From contig OX421495.1 in assembly GCA_949126835.1 (NCBI GenBank), positions 6,278,011-6,342,010 on the forward strand: DNA of 64,000 nucleotides, read 5' to 3'. The notes under the pieces were generated by a model. The model had not been told where the DNA came from, made no database searches, and was given only the letters and a program-made list of their open reading frames with translations. The stretch is from Anisus vortex (lineage: Eukaryota; Mollusca; Gastropoda; Planorbidae). A program made the translations under genes and the position numbers. Below are positions 1 to 12,200 of this stretch, one piece after another; positions within the stretch are counted from its first letter, which is position 1; the number at the start of each line of letters is the position of its first letter.

Positions 1-95
1 GCCGGTTAAGCAGCGTTCACTAGGTGATTGTGTGGCCAGCAATATACACAACCGCCTTTACTTTACCCCAACTAAGGTCAGGTACCCACTGCCGC
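1..95 (-). mobile_element. SINE fragment
   Basis: The body of the window's tRNA-derived SINE family (GTGTGGCCAGCA, then CTTTACTTTACCCCAACTAA and GGTACCCA) cut by the window edge. The tRNA-like head is absent. Confidence 0.75.
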
Positions 96-1628
96 ACGCC
101 CCACCGTGTCACCCTATTAATTGTCCATACCGAATGTTATATCTCCCCCCCCCCCCAAAAAAAAAAAAAAATGTACCATTCCACAACCAAATTTTGCGAA
201 ATTAGACACGTGTCACCACATGTCATATATGGACAACCCCCAAGTAAAATTCTAAAGAATCGTTAATTTTTCCTAGAAAAACAAAACATGTATATTAGGC
301 TATACATATTTCTCTAACAAAGAAACTTTCCACAAAACGTTGCTAGGATAGCAGCAAGGTGCCATGGCCACACCCTCCCAAACTCTCCTTTCCCCAAAAC
401 AAAACAAAACCACTAGAGGAAAACGTTAAAAAAAAATTTCAAATTTTATTTTTTGTTTTAATTTAAATTCTATGGTAAGTGAAACAGTGAATGTAATAAG
501 TAATAAACAAGAAAAAAAAAATCCCGCCCCTCCCCCAAAAACGACAACAACAAAAACTAACATACAACAACGGAACAATTTATTAGAATGTTATAATCTA
601 TATCTGACTGTTATGTTCGTATGTTAAAATCAGACATTAAACAGTAGATGTGTAGAGATCATTGTACATATTATAGTCGTAGACATTCAATGAAATACAA
701 GATATATTCATGGGTTTATCCCCCCCCCTTTTCTGGGTATTAAGCACTGATTGAAAAACAAACAACTGGAGTTCACTTTGTTTAAACAAAATTAATGATA
801 AAAACAAACATTTTCAAACCAACAAAAACAAGAAGACAATAGATTCATTCGACTATACACTCTTTATTGTGATGGTTTAATGTCAGGAACGTCATCCGAA
901 AGGCTTTTTAATTCTCTGACGTAATGAGAAACGGGTTGGGGGGGGGGGTGTTTACACAAGAACACCAATATATATATATATATATATATGACTGGCTCAA
1001 GTTGGCGATATTGTTTTCGCTAAACACCCTCCATAGTTGTATGCCTCTCCAACCAAAACTTCTCTAAAGGTATTCAAGCACACTAAAATGAAAACCAGTG
1101 TGTTGGTAAGTAAATCCCCGAAGCCCAAGATGGATGATGCAACAAGAAGTATAATAATATATGCTAAAATTCGATTTGAAAACATAAATGAAAAAAAAAA
1201 AAAAAAAACCACCATGGGCAATGCCATCAAAACTGTACAGTAACAATTCTATCATTCGCACATTAATTGTCGATAGTAAAATAAATAAATTAAACAAAAT
1301 TGCTTTAATCCTGGAAGACTCGTTCTCGTTCAAAAAAATTTTAAATGAAAAAAAAAACACACACAAAATACACAAAAACAAACATAAGCCTTATCTTTTT
1401 CTTCTTAAAACTATTTTGTTTAAATTTTTGAATTATCAATACGATAGATTAATGCACACAAAAAAATAATAAATAAATAATCAAACATCATAGCAATTTG
1501 ACATCAACATAAAAAAATAAATTACAGCATTAAATTGTTAAGATTTTTACAGTCTATCTGATCTATAGATAAATAAAAATAGTATGGAAATGTAATACAG
1601 GAAATGTTTTGTAAAGTCTTCACCGCCC
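96..1628. other. AT-rich DNA without a gene
   Basis: Homopolymer runs (C/A near 148-170, A near 1193-1208, G near 940) and a (TA)n at 969-989. I see no coding or conserved signal. It lies beyond the receptor's likely poly(A) site. Confidence 0.6.
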
Positions 1629-1798
1629 ACTAGTGCACTGAGCTATATATTAAAAAGCTCCCCGATCATTAGTGCAATGAGCTATATATTTGAGAGCTCA
1701 CAACGGATTAGTGCATTGAGCTATATATTTAAGAGCTTACGACGGATTAGTGCACTGAGCTATTTATTATAGAGCTCACTACGGATTAGTGCGCTGTA
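1629..1798. repeat. 39-bp tandem repeat, about 4.3 copies
   Basis: The unit begins TTAGTGCAATGAGCTATATA and ends GAGCTC-AC-ACGGA; copies start near 1631, 1670, 1709, 1748 and 1787. Divergence between copies is roughly 10-20 percent. Confidence 0.85.
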
Positions 1799-2361
1799 AA
1801 ACCATCTCATGGAATGTTTATTTTATTTTTTATTTCAGGGAAGTTAAAAAATTCGAATTCAAAGTTTAACATATTATGTTTTGGATAAACTTTAAAATAC
1901 TCCGTCTGACCGGAAGTTAGAAATCGTCGAGGCAATGTAATTGTCCAGGCGGCCATAATTGCTAGTATTAATGAAAACAAAGACAGCAATTAGGCCTACA
2001 ATTTGGGGCACAACAAGTGCCGGTGCAACCATGGGAGACGCCTAGTAAAAGTCTTTTATTTAAAGTTTTTTTTACATTTTGATATACATAATATGTTATC
2101 GGCATATAAGCATATAGGCCTATATATATAATTTATATATACATATATATATACATATAATATAGGCCCATATATAGCTTAATATATTCATATATGTACA
2201 CATACGGACACATTCAGTGGTGTATCTATTGTTAAACTGGCTACATATAAGAGACACAAAAGTTAGGGGCTGGTATAACTTTACAGAGTTAAACATTATC
2301 TCCCGGGCCACGCAACCATTGAATATGGCATGGGCCGCAATTAGGTGAAATGAAATAGCTT

Positions 2362-2399
<38 letters not shown>

Positions 2400-2487
2400 C
2401 CAGCCGTCAAGCGTGGTAAAACCCAACATGATCTTTTAGCCCTTAAATCAGATTTTTTTTAGACTAACGTTTTCAAACAAAGTCTCG
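1799..2487. other. AT-rich DNA with simple repeats
   Basis: A TA/TATACA-rich stretch at 2120-2195 and a (CA)n at 2364-2395. No gene seen. Confidence 0.6.
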
Positions 2488-2650
2488 AAATATGTGCAAC
2501 CATGTAATTCTAATTATCTGTAGTTTCTATGGAATCAGAAATATGTTCAACCGTGTAATTCTAATTATCTGTAGTTTCTATGGAATCAGAAATATGTTCA
2601 ACCATGTAATTCTAATTATCTGTAGTTTCCATGGAATCAGAAATCAATTT
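2488..2650. repeat. 51-bp tandem repeat, about 3 copies
   Basis: Unit with TTCTAATTATCTGTAGTTTC then TATGGAATCAGAAATATG. Copies are nearly identical (C/T and A/G differences), which suggests a recent expansion. Confidence 0.9.
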
Positions 2651-2765
2651 TTTTTCCCATCTAGATTTACGATATTTGGCGCGAGTAAAGAACACTTGTG
2701 GTGCTGACATACTTTGTGTTGCGACTTATCCCCCTTGTCAGAACTCTTTAGACTACATTTAAAGC

Positions 2766-2788
2766 ACACACACACACACACACACACT
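2766..2788. repeat. (CA)n microsatellite
   Basis: About 11 CA units. A T/A-rich stretch follows to about 2850. Confidence 0.9.
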
Positions 2789-2957
2789 TATCTTTCATTC
2801 TTCTTTGCACGCGTTGACAAAAAAAAAGTAGATATTTTTTTTATTGCAGGCACGGAATCAATGTTTACTCCCCTTGGCCGCAACTACGTCATTGGTCCAT
2901 TATCACTGGCGGAAGAGGCCGAAAGTTGATCTCCCAAGTGGACTTCTGAAAACTGTG

Positions 2958-2963
2958 TTTATT
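2958..2963 (-). promoter_or_regulatory. Candidate poly(A) signal of the receptor gene
   Basis: AATAAA on the minus strand, about 120 bp after the stop codon at 3084. It is the first such hexamer after the last exon. AT-rich DNA produces this motif often, so support is modest. Confidence 0.4.
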
Positions 2964-3083
2964 TTTTTAAAAATCTCTGTCACGTGCGTCTATTTTTAAG
3001 TCATCCGCTGAAATGCGCAGAGATGCGGCGTGCTCAGTGGTCGTGATGAGTTTGTTGAGCTGGCGCGAGCAGACGATCTCAAG

Positions 3084-3209
3084 CTAGGATTCGGACGCCG
3101 GGTAGCTGTGGTTACCGTTGGTCTCAATGACCTGCTTTGACCTGAGGCTCAACGGCACGACTTTAGAGGAGAACTTGGTAGTCTTTGGCAAGACAGAGGC
3201 GTCTTTCTC
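3084..3209 (-). CDS. GPR158-like: Receptor exon M: likely C-terminal exon
   Basis: An acceptor-like ATGACCCCTAG precedes 41 codons and a TAG stop. The phase matches exon L. The peptide is hydrophilic and basic, ending HSYPASES. An AATAAA lies about 120 bp downstream. The pyrimidine tract is weak and no family motif is present, so another last exon is possible. Confidence 0.6.
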   Translation of the reverse strand, partial: EKDASVLPKTTKFSSKVVPLSLRSKQVIETNGNHSYPASES

Positions 3210-6200
3210 CTAGGGGTCATAATACAAGAAGTTAATACAACACGTTTCCAAAGAAAGAAGTAAAATTGAAGTATAATTTTTTTTTAATATTATCTTTCGC
3301 CTAGTTAGTAAAGTTTGTGATTAGAAGCGGTTGTTGTTGTTGTCATTGTTATTTGGTTTTGTTGTTGTAATTGTTGTAGGTTAGTTGTGGACAGAGCCGA
3401 AGCCAGAAATATTTTCCAGGGGGGGGGGGGGGGGGCTGAACTTTCGAGTGACAAACATATACCAAATTTTTAGCGAATTTAGTATATATTTTTAACAAAT
3501 CTGTTGAAAAAGACTTTTTTTTATTGCAGGGAGGGGGGGGGGGCTTAGCCCCACTCACCCCCCTCCCCCGCCCTGTGGCTTTGCCACTGGTTATGGATGA
3601 AGTTTTACACAATGATTGTTTTGAGACATTGTGGGTATTCGTTGTTGATGTGTAACTGTAATACATTTTAAGACAAAATAGATAAGAAGGTGAATCAAGG
3701 GTAATGTTCTTCTGACAGACCAGGGAGACACACTGAGATAGAGCAGATAGACATCTCTAGATAGGCTGACCAGACAGACATTGAGACTGACCAGACAGAC
3801 ATTGAGACTGACCAGACAGACATTGAGACTTACCTGACAGACATTGAGACTGACCAGACAGACATTGAGACTGACCAGACAGACATTGAGACTGACCAGA
3901 CAGACATTAAGACTGACCAGACAGACATTAAGACTGACCAGACAGACATTGAGACTGACCAGACAGACATTGAGACTGACCAGACAGACATTAAGACTGA
4001 CCAGACAGACATTGAGACTGACCAGACAGACATTGAAACTGACCAGGCAGACATTGAGACTGACCAGACAGACATTGAGACTGACCAGACAGACATTGAG
4101 ACTGACCAGACAGACATTGAGACTGACCAGACAGACATTGAGACTGACCAGACAGACATTGAGACTGACCAGACAGACATTGAGACTGACCAGACAGACA
4201 TTGAAACTGACCAGGCAGACATTGAGACGGACCAGACAGACATTGAGACTGACCAGACAGACATTGAGACTGACCAGACAGACATTGAGACTGACCAGGC
4301 AGACATTGAGACTGACCAAACAGACATTGAGACTGACCAGACAGCCATTGAGACTGACCAGACAGACATTGAGACTGACCAGACAGACAATGAGACTGAC
4401 CAGACAGACATTGAGACTGACCAGACAGACATTGAGACTGACCAGACAGACATTGAGACTGACCAGACAGACATTGAGACTGACCAAACAGACATTGAGA
4501 CTGACCAGACAGACATTGAGACAGACCAGACAGACATAAGGAACTGTCCAAAAGTGTTTTTTTTCGTCTTCTATAAAATAAGGAAGAGAATTCTTCACCT
4601 GATAGCCGGAAATTAAATAGAAATCTTCAGGATTGCATTGTACTGAGGCACAGGCGGTGTTCAACGTGAAGCTTTCGCTCATCTTTGACGTCGTGGGCGG
4701 CAGAGGCTGCTTCAGGCGCCCGGTGATGGTCACCACTTGGTTGGCGTACACTGTACTGTCATCGATGCTGCCCCTGTACAGTGCCCAGAACTGAGGCGGG
4801 GGGGGGGGAATAAAATAATGTATTGAGGAGGAAATCTACTGCGTCTTAGAAATTAATTGATGTCTTTTTATGTGTCAGTGTTAGGTCAACTCAAACCAGT
4901 TCCGGTTTTGACATTGAATAATGGTGAAAATATGTATTAACAATTTTCTATTGTTAATGTGAATTTCGATTTTTTGGAATACAGTGAGACTATTATGTTT
5001 AAAGAAAAACAAAAAGTTAATAAACGTCTTTAATAAGGCAGAAAACATTTTGAGAAAGTTTGTGTGTTTTTATGGCTATCTATGACAATGTTACATATAA
5101 CTGCAGCCATTACTTTGATTTATTTAATAGGTTTAATAGTTTAAATAAACAAAGAGCATTAGAATAAGTTGCAGTCACTGATCTATATATATTTGCATGT
5201 ATTGCTCGTCACGTGACTTTCAGAGACATTTAAAATAAACTATTGGTACGTCCAGCCTACCAATTATATGAAGAGTCTTTTAAAATATATGTTTTAAAAA
5301 ATGGGACCCTATGTAAATACTGAATTGATAATACATATTGAAGTCACACAACTTGAGATCCGATCACCAACAAGTATAGTGTTATTATTGACATAAGTAT
5401 GGCAAAATATTGTTTCGATTAAAAATATATAAAAAAGTGTTGTTTTTTTTCCATAGGCCTATAAGGAAGTTACGCTTAAACAAGCCATAGTTGGCGTTTT
5501 CCATATTGCAGGTTAAATGTATCCTTACCAGCTTGATTTCGAGTTGTATAGATTCATTTCTAATACTTAAAGGCACATATATAGACTGGTTGCTTAACAA
5601 AATTAAATCCATTGTAACATACAAATGTTTCACTTTTATTCTAGTCCACAATAACTAAAAGGTCTTTATTATGTACAAGAACATGACACTAGTAAATAGT
5701 AACTTTTGTTTTAAAAATAGAAAATAATTATTATTGCGTACCTTGGGAAAAAATATGAGCCCCATGGTGATGGTGACAAAGACCTGCTGCTGGGCCATCA
5801 GAAGTACGTATACAACATCGGGGCCCCCTGACAGACCAACGAATTGTCTAGATTAGAACAAGAAAAGTGAAAGAGCAAAAAGAAATAGAATTGAATAGAA
5901 AGTTCTGTGGAACAACAACATCTTAAAAATATATAGATCAAAACACGTGCATCGCATCTAAAAATAACCTACACAGCATTATAGCTCAACATGTGACAAG
6001 TGTACTGCCTCTTGAGACGGCATAGTTTGGTTTTGTAGGAATGAAAGCCAAACAAAAGCCAATATTTGCCAAAACAAAGGACATTTTATTCACACAAATA
6101 TAAATAAATAAATCATAATACACGCAAACAATTTTTACGTTTTTTTTTTAAAGGCTTGCTTACTTGCTTAATTTCCTTGGTTCCTTTTGGAACATAGATC

Positions 6201-9200
6201 TAAGGCCTCCGCAACAGCTCTTTTAAAAGGAGTTTATTTTTATAAGAAAAGAAAAAAGCTGAACTTTAATGTAGCTTTAAGCCCTCGGAAACAAGCCTGG
6301 TCGATAAACAGTAGGAAACGAATGGAAGATGAACGAGGTGCCTGATGTTTGCTGGCTAATCAAAAAGCTACTATATAAAGAGCTCGCTAAGTCCAATTTT
6401 ACCCCCCCCCCCCAATATAATGACCCCCCTGATCCAGGCCAGTCTAGACTAAAAGACTCTCAGCCAATGGTATTGACCGTCGACGCGATGAGTCATTATC
6501 TTGGTATTGTCATCTTTGGGGAAAGTCACTTTTAATTACTTCTAATACCCGGTACCTTTTTTTTCTTCTTCTCGACAACCAAGAAACCGAATATAGAAAA
6601 TAAAAAAAATAAATGACCCGCAACACAAAATTGAAAAAAAAAACATAGATCTACACACAAAAAAAGAAACCAAAAAACACACAAATAAACACCAAGAGAG
6701 TTGGGAATGAAAAGCCTGACGCGGTGTAAATGAACCCAAAATAGCTTTGGTATTAGGGCCTAGCTATTTTATCAGCACCGCCCAGAGAGGCAGAAATAAT
6801 GTAAGTAAAAGTACCCGTCGGACCAAGTTGATCATAAGGCCGGTGAAGAAGCGTTCACCATTTTCTGTGGACACGGCATACTGGGTGATTGTGTGGCCAG
6901 CACAATGCACAGCCGCCGACTTTACTTTAAGCCCAACTAAGGTTAGGTACCCATCAGAGCTGGGTAGATTCAGGGACGCCATCCAGACCCTGGAGCAAAT
7001 CCTAGCATTCCCTGGGATTCGAAACAAGGACCTTCTACGCCAGCTGAACGCGCTGCCTCTCGTTCACCAACTCTTTGTCGGCTAGACAGCAATATGCATT
7101 CAGATCGAGTTCAAAAGCAAGGCATTCTAAAGTACAAACAAAATGTATGAATGAATAGTGAGCCGCATACATTGTGAACACTACTTGACTACTTCATATA
7201 TTATACGTGTTGACAAAACTGTCCATGTCCATATGATCTCATTAGTTAAGGGTAAATGAGCCAGTTAACTTTCATTACATAAACTAACATTGATATTATT
7301 ACTACTTATTATAAGAAGGTTTGGGCAATCATGTAGAACATAATATTGATCGATAATGAAAGCCAAACAGCATTTATTATCGTGAGAAACGAGGCCCCTT
7401 TCTTCCGGGGGGAATATGACTGATATATATTTATTGATCAATAGCGGCATACATCATCCTATTTTTATTTTATTTTACTAATTGAAATCATTTCATTAAT
7501 ATATTCTATATATAGTCGACTTAATTATATGAGCAAGAATTATTTTAATCGAATGAAATATTAAATATGTTTCTTTTTTTTAAAACAAAAAGGCCTTGGA
7601 GAAACCATGTACTCCATAAGGTATTATTACGCTAAACCATTACCGGTACTATTTTTTCGAACACTTCCTGTTTCTTTTGACCTATGGTGTTTGGTTGTCT
7701 CCCCCTCTCGGAAGTCGAACACTCAACATTGTTTGGGCAATGAGCCATCTTTCTATCCTACATCATTGGGTCTGGTTATATTTTATTGCTATTATAAAAT
7801 ATTTATTGGTCCAATGGATACAGTATAAGATCAATAGATACAGAGTTCGTCTAGTGCAGGGTCGGCAACCTACAAAACGCATGCCAGACTTGGCACTCAC
7901 GGCGATTTTCAATGGCACGCGGAAGACCTCAAAAAAGGCCATTCAAGTCCCTCTTCTACAAAGCAATGAGGGCTAAAGAAGGATGACTTTTAGGCTGATG
8001 GCACGCTGAATGAATAAGCCATCTCACTTGGCCCGCTGTTATCAAAAGGTTGCCGATCCCTGATCTAATGAACACGAGATCAATAAATACAGAGTTCATC
8101 TAGTAGAACTTTTAAATTGAACATTCCATTGGTTCTTAAACATATTTTTATTAGACAGAACTAACGAGACTCGGAAGCATTGGCCCAATGGTGAAAGAAA
8201 TAATCAAAAAGGCCTAAACACAGAATCGGTTTAACGGAATTGGGCGAATGAAAAATAACATTAGAAGGGGCCAACGCAATCAGAAATAAAGATACAAACA
8301 AAGGCCTTTTACCTACACTTCTTTTTGAAACACACTTAAAAAACACACGAATATTCACTCACATCCAATAACAGGGTTCTTTAATCTAAAATTGTTTTAA
8401 AATGTCCCCAAACTTTTTACAAATTTTAGAAAAAAAGCCACAAATTAAGTTATACCGATATGTGTGAAATCAAGCTATATCTGATAGTATATTTAAATAA
8501 TACTAATTTAAAAAAAAATGTGTGGATGTTTTAAAGTAAGCAAAACATTATCGGAGTTAACGATTTCTTCACTTTAAAAATATTTAAATACAATTTTTCT
8601 TGTTACTTTGTCTGTTTTAGCGAAATTCACAAACTTTCCTCCCCGTATGAAACTGTATGATACTAACTGTATGATACTAACTGTATGATACTAACTGTCT
8701 GATACTATCTGTATGATACTAACTGTATGATACTAACTGTATGATACTAACTGTATGATACTAACTGTATGATACTAACTCTATGATACTAACTGTATGA
8801 TACTAACTGTATGATATTAACTGTATGATACAAACTGTTTGATACTAACTGTATGATATTAACTGTATGATACTAACTGTATGATACTAACTGTATGATA
8901 CTAACTGTATGATACTAACTGTATGATACTAACTGTATGATACTAACTGTATGGTACTAACTGTATGATACTAATTGTATAATACTAACTGTTTGATACT
9001 AACTATATGATAGTAACTATAGGCTATGATACTAACTTTATGATACTAACTTTATGATACTAACTGTATGATACAAACACTGAGATAGGAAGAGGCAAGA
9101 GCTAATGGGATACTTACGTCAGCATCAGAATGAAGCTACCCAAGATAATGGCGTTGTAGGTGGCCCACGTAATGAACTTGCTTTCATTGAAGTGGGCCGG

Positions 9201-12200
9201 GGCTTTTCTCACTGTGAAACACAGGTAGACGCCCACAAGCAGTAGCAAGGCCTCCGCTGCAAAAACCAAACGGATATTTTAAAATTTAAAACCACAACAT
9301 CAACAACAATACACGTGACAACTGAGCTATTCATAAACTTTGTGACGTGCAGAGATCTTGGAGAGAGGACCCCATTTGTGTAAAAAAAAAGGTTTTTAAA
9401 GTTCGTAAGTTTCATGTCTAAGATTCATGTCAATCTAAGATTTGCTGATGATATCGACCTGTTGGCCGGGAGCAACAAAGAGCTACAAGAGCTCACAGAC
9501 AAGCTTGCAGATAGGGCAAAGGCATACAGAATGTAAATCAGTTCAGAAAAGAGCAAACTAATGACCAACACCACAGATGCCAGAAGTGCAAACATCATAT
9601 TGAACCAACAACAACTGGAAGAAGTAAATAATTTCAAATATCTAAGAGCAATCTTATCCGCAGACGGACGCTGTGAGTCAGAAATTCGAGCAAGGATTGG
9701 GACTGCGATGGCGGCAATGGCTCGCCTAAACAGAATCTGGACCAGTAAAAGAATTGGTCACCCAACAAAGCTCAGACTTTACAGAGCCCTTGTCAGAACT
9801 ATTTATTCTGTATGGATGTGAGACACGGACGCTTCTATCAGAAACTAAAAACAAGTTGCTGTCATTGGAAAAATAAATGCATGAGAAAAATACTTCGAAT
9901 TTTCTAAGTAGAACACATGACTAATGCGTATGTGTTGGGCAGAATATCATCAATTGCAGGCCCTCAAGAAAACATTATGGCAACAATCAAACGGCGCAAA
10001 ATGACATGGTTCGGTCAAAAACAATCCTCCAGAGCAAGGTGGAAGGTGGGCTTCAGCGGAAATGCTGGTTCGACAATGTAAAGCATTGGACAGGGCTGCA
10101 GTTGACTCAAATATTGACAACCGCTCAAGATAGGCAAAAGTGGAGAAAGTTGACTGCCGAAGTGTCCATTCGCTCCCCTTAACGACCTCGACGGTCATGG
10201 GATTGATGATGATGATGATGAAGATTCATGTCACTTCCAAAGTTCCTCATTTTGTCTTATTCATAGATTTAATTTTTTACTTGGGCGCAAAAGTAGACAT
10301 AAAATAGTCATTTTCAGACCTATGTGGCCTCGAAGTTTTCATTAAATTGTAAAAACACTGCTTTATGTAGCTGATTTTTAAATTTTAAAAAGGATAAGAA
10401 CTTTTATACATACATAGATCGCCATTCGTTTCATTTTGCTCATGGCGATTGCCATGCTTAAATGGTATACTTCCACCAAATTATGCTGCAGCTTACCCCC
10501 ATACAAAGCATACTTCCACCACGTCATGCTGCAGGTGTAGAACTTTAGTCCAGATGACGTCTTCACTGTGTTGGCATTGGGCGGGTCCAGCGCGGTCCAC
10601 ACGCTCAGGTAGCCAATGAAGAGAATGACCAGTGGAATCATTCTCTGGAGCAGAGCCTTGTCCGGCAAATTTATACGCTTCGTTGCACCCCCAGACTTGA
10701 AGATGACAGAGATTCTGTTGAGCAATACACACAATTCAAGTACAATAGGAGATGTTTAAAAAATGAAATAACAAACTTTTAAGCCTTACCGCATACATCC
10801 ACAACAAACAAGAACACATACAGTCTCCCACGGGCAAATAAAAATGCACCATACTTCAGATATGAAAAGGGCATGGAGCATCCATTTGATTTCTAGACAG
10901 CATGAACTGGACACATCCAAATCACTTCTGACATTGCCCCACAACCACAAGACACAATAAATCTCTTTCTTGAATATCCCAAACTAGCCAATATCAGACA
11001 TGCATTATTGCCCTCCCTCTTTCCCAAATCCTCCTGAAATCTACCATAACCAATACAACTTCACAACAACACAGAAACAGATAAAATAGAAATATCAATA
11101 TGTTTGTCTGGCACTGACTTCCAGGGAGCGAATAGCTCTGCAGCCGTGTAAAAGTAAAGTTCCCCTCGGACCAAACTGATCATAAGGCTGGTGAAGCAGC
11201 GTTCTGTGGCGACAGCATACGAGGGGATGTGTGGCCAGCACAATGCCCAGCCGCCTTCACTTTACCCCAACTAGTTTCAGGTACCCATCAGAGCTCGGTA
11301 GGCTCAGGCACCCTCAAGTCAAGGAAAAAAAAATTCTAGCCCAGGGTTCGAACCCAGAACCTTCGGATCGCCAGTCGAACGCGCTGACCTACCGTGGCCC
11401 CACTCTGCAGCCATGTAGATGGAAGAAACTGTTTCTACAATAAAAATGAAAATGAATGTATTAACCTCTGTTATTAAAGTATATTGCGTACAAAGTCCAA
11501 TCATGTGTGGCTCACGATGCCATGATATAACAGGCCAAAGTGTACATTACACATCCTGTAAGATTTCTCGTTGACATTCAGAACTAATGTGGAAACTATT
11601 GTGAAATCATTATCAACATTTGACCGTGTTTTTTTAAAATGGTTTTTCTGTTACAAAATATTTCCTCAAGCCAGGGCGTCATTTGATATTTATACGGTGT
11701 CTAAATGTCAGTTCGGTCCTTTAGATAAATGTCAGGGTGTCCATTCGCCTTTTTATTTTGACAAAGTCAAAATTTCACAAGCGTCCACCTTCTTCAGATT
11801 GCGCCAACATTCAACAACAAATATATTTTACAAAAATGAGGAAATGGCGTCCATTTAAAGCCAAACATTGAAACATTTGGGCTTATAGCCAATGCGCGGA
11901 ATCCGCGACAAGCAGTTCGAAAAGCTTACCGCCAAGTCTTCAGCAACAACGCCCCGTACATCACGACAAAGCCAAGGTGAAAAGGCCATATTTGCAAAGT
12001 GCAGGTGAAGGACGTGACCTCTCCATACATGACAAACACCTGAAGTACAAGAGAAAGAAGTAAAATATAATTTATGACATGAACCTCGATACAAATGTCT
12101 AGGACGGAATCTACTGAGACATTCAAACTCGGCGGAGAGCTCGCGTAGTTGAACTCTGTGTTCAAAGATCAGCGAATTTTTGCCTTGAAATTTCAGGTTC

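Noticed and set aside
3765..4538. CRISPR-like array or secreted repeat protein (VCLVSLN heptads)
   Set aside because: Units are directly adjacent with no unique spacers, and all frames are open only because 21 divides by three. Exon L has a good donor before it.
11330..11402. Functional tRNA gene
   Set aside because: A- and B-boxes are present but the cloverleaf is not kept and SINE body follows; it is the SINE head.
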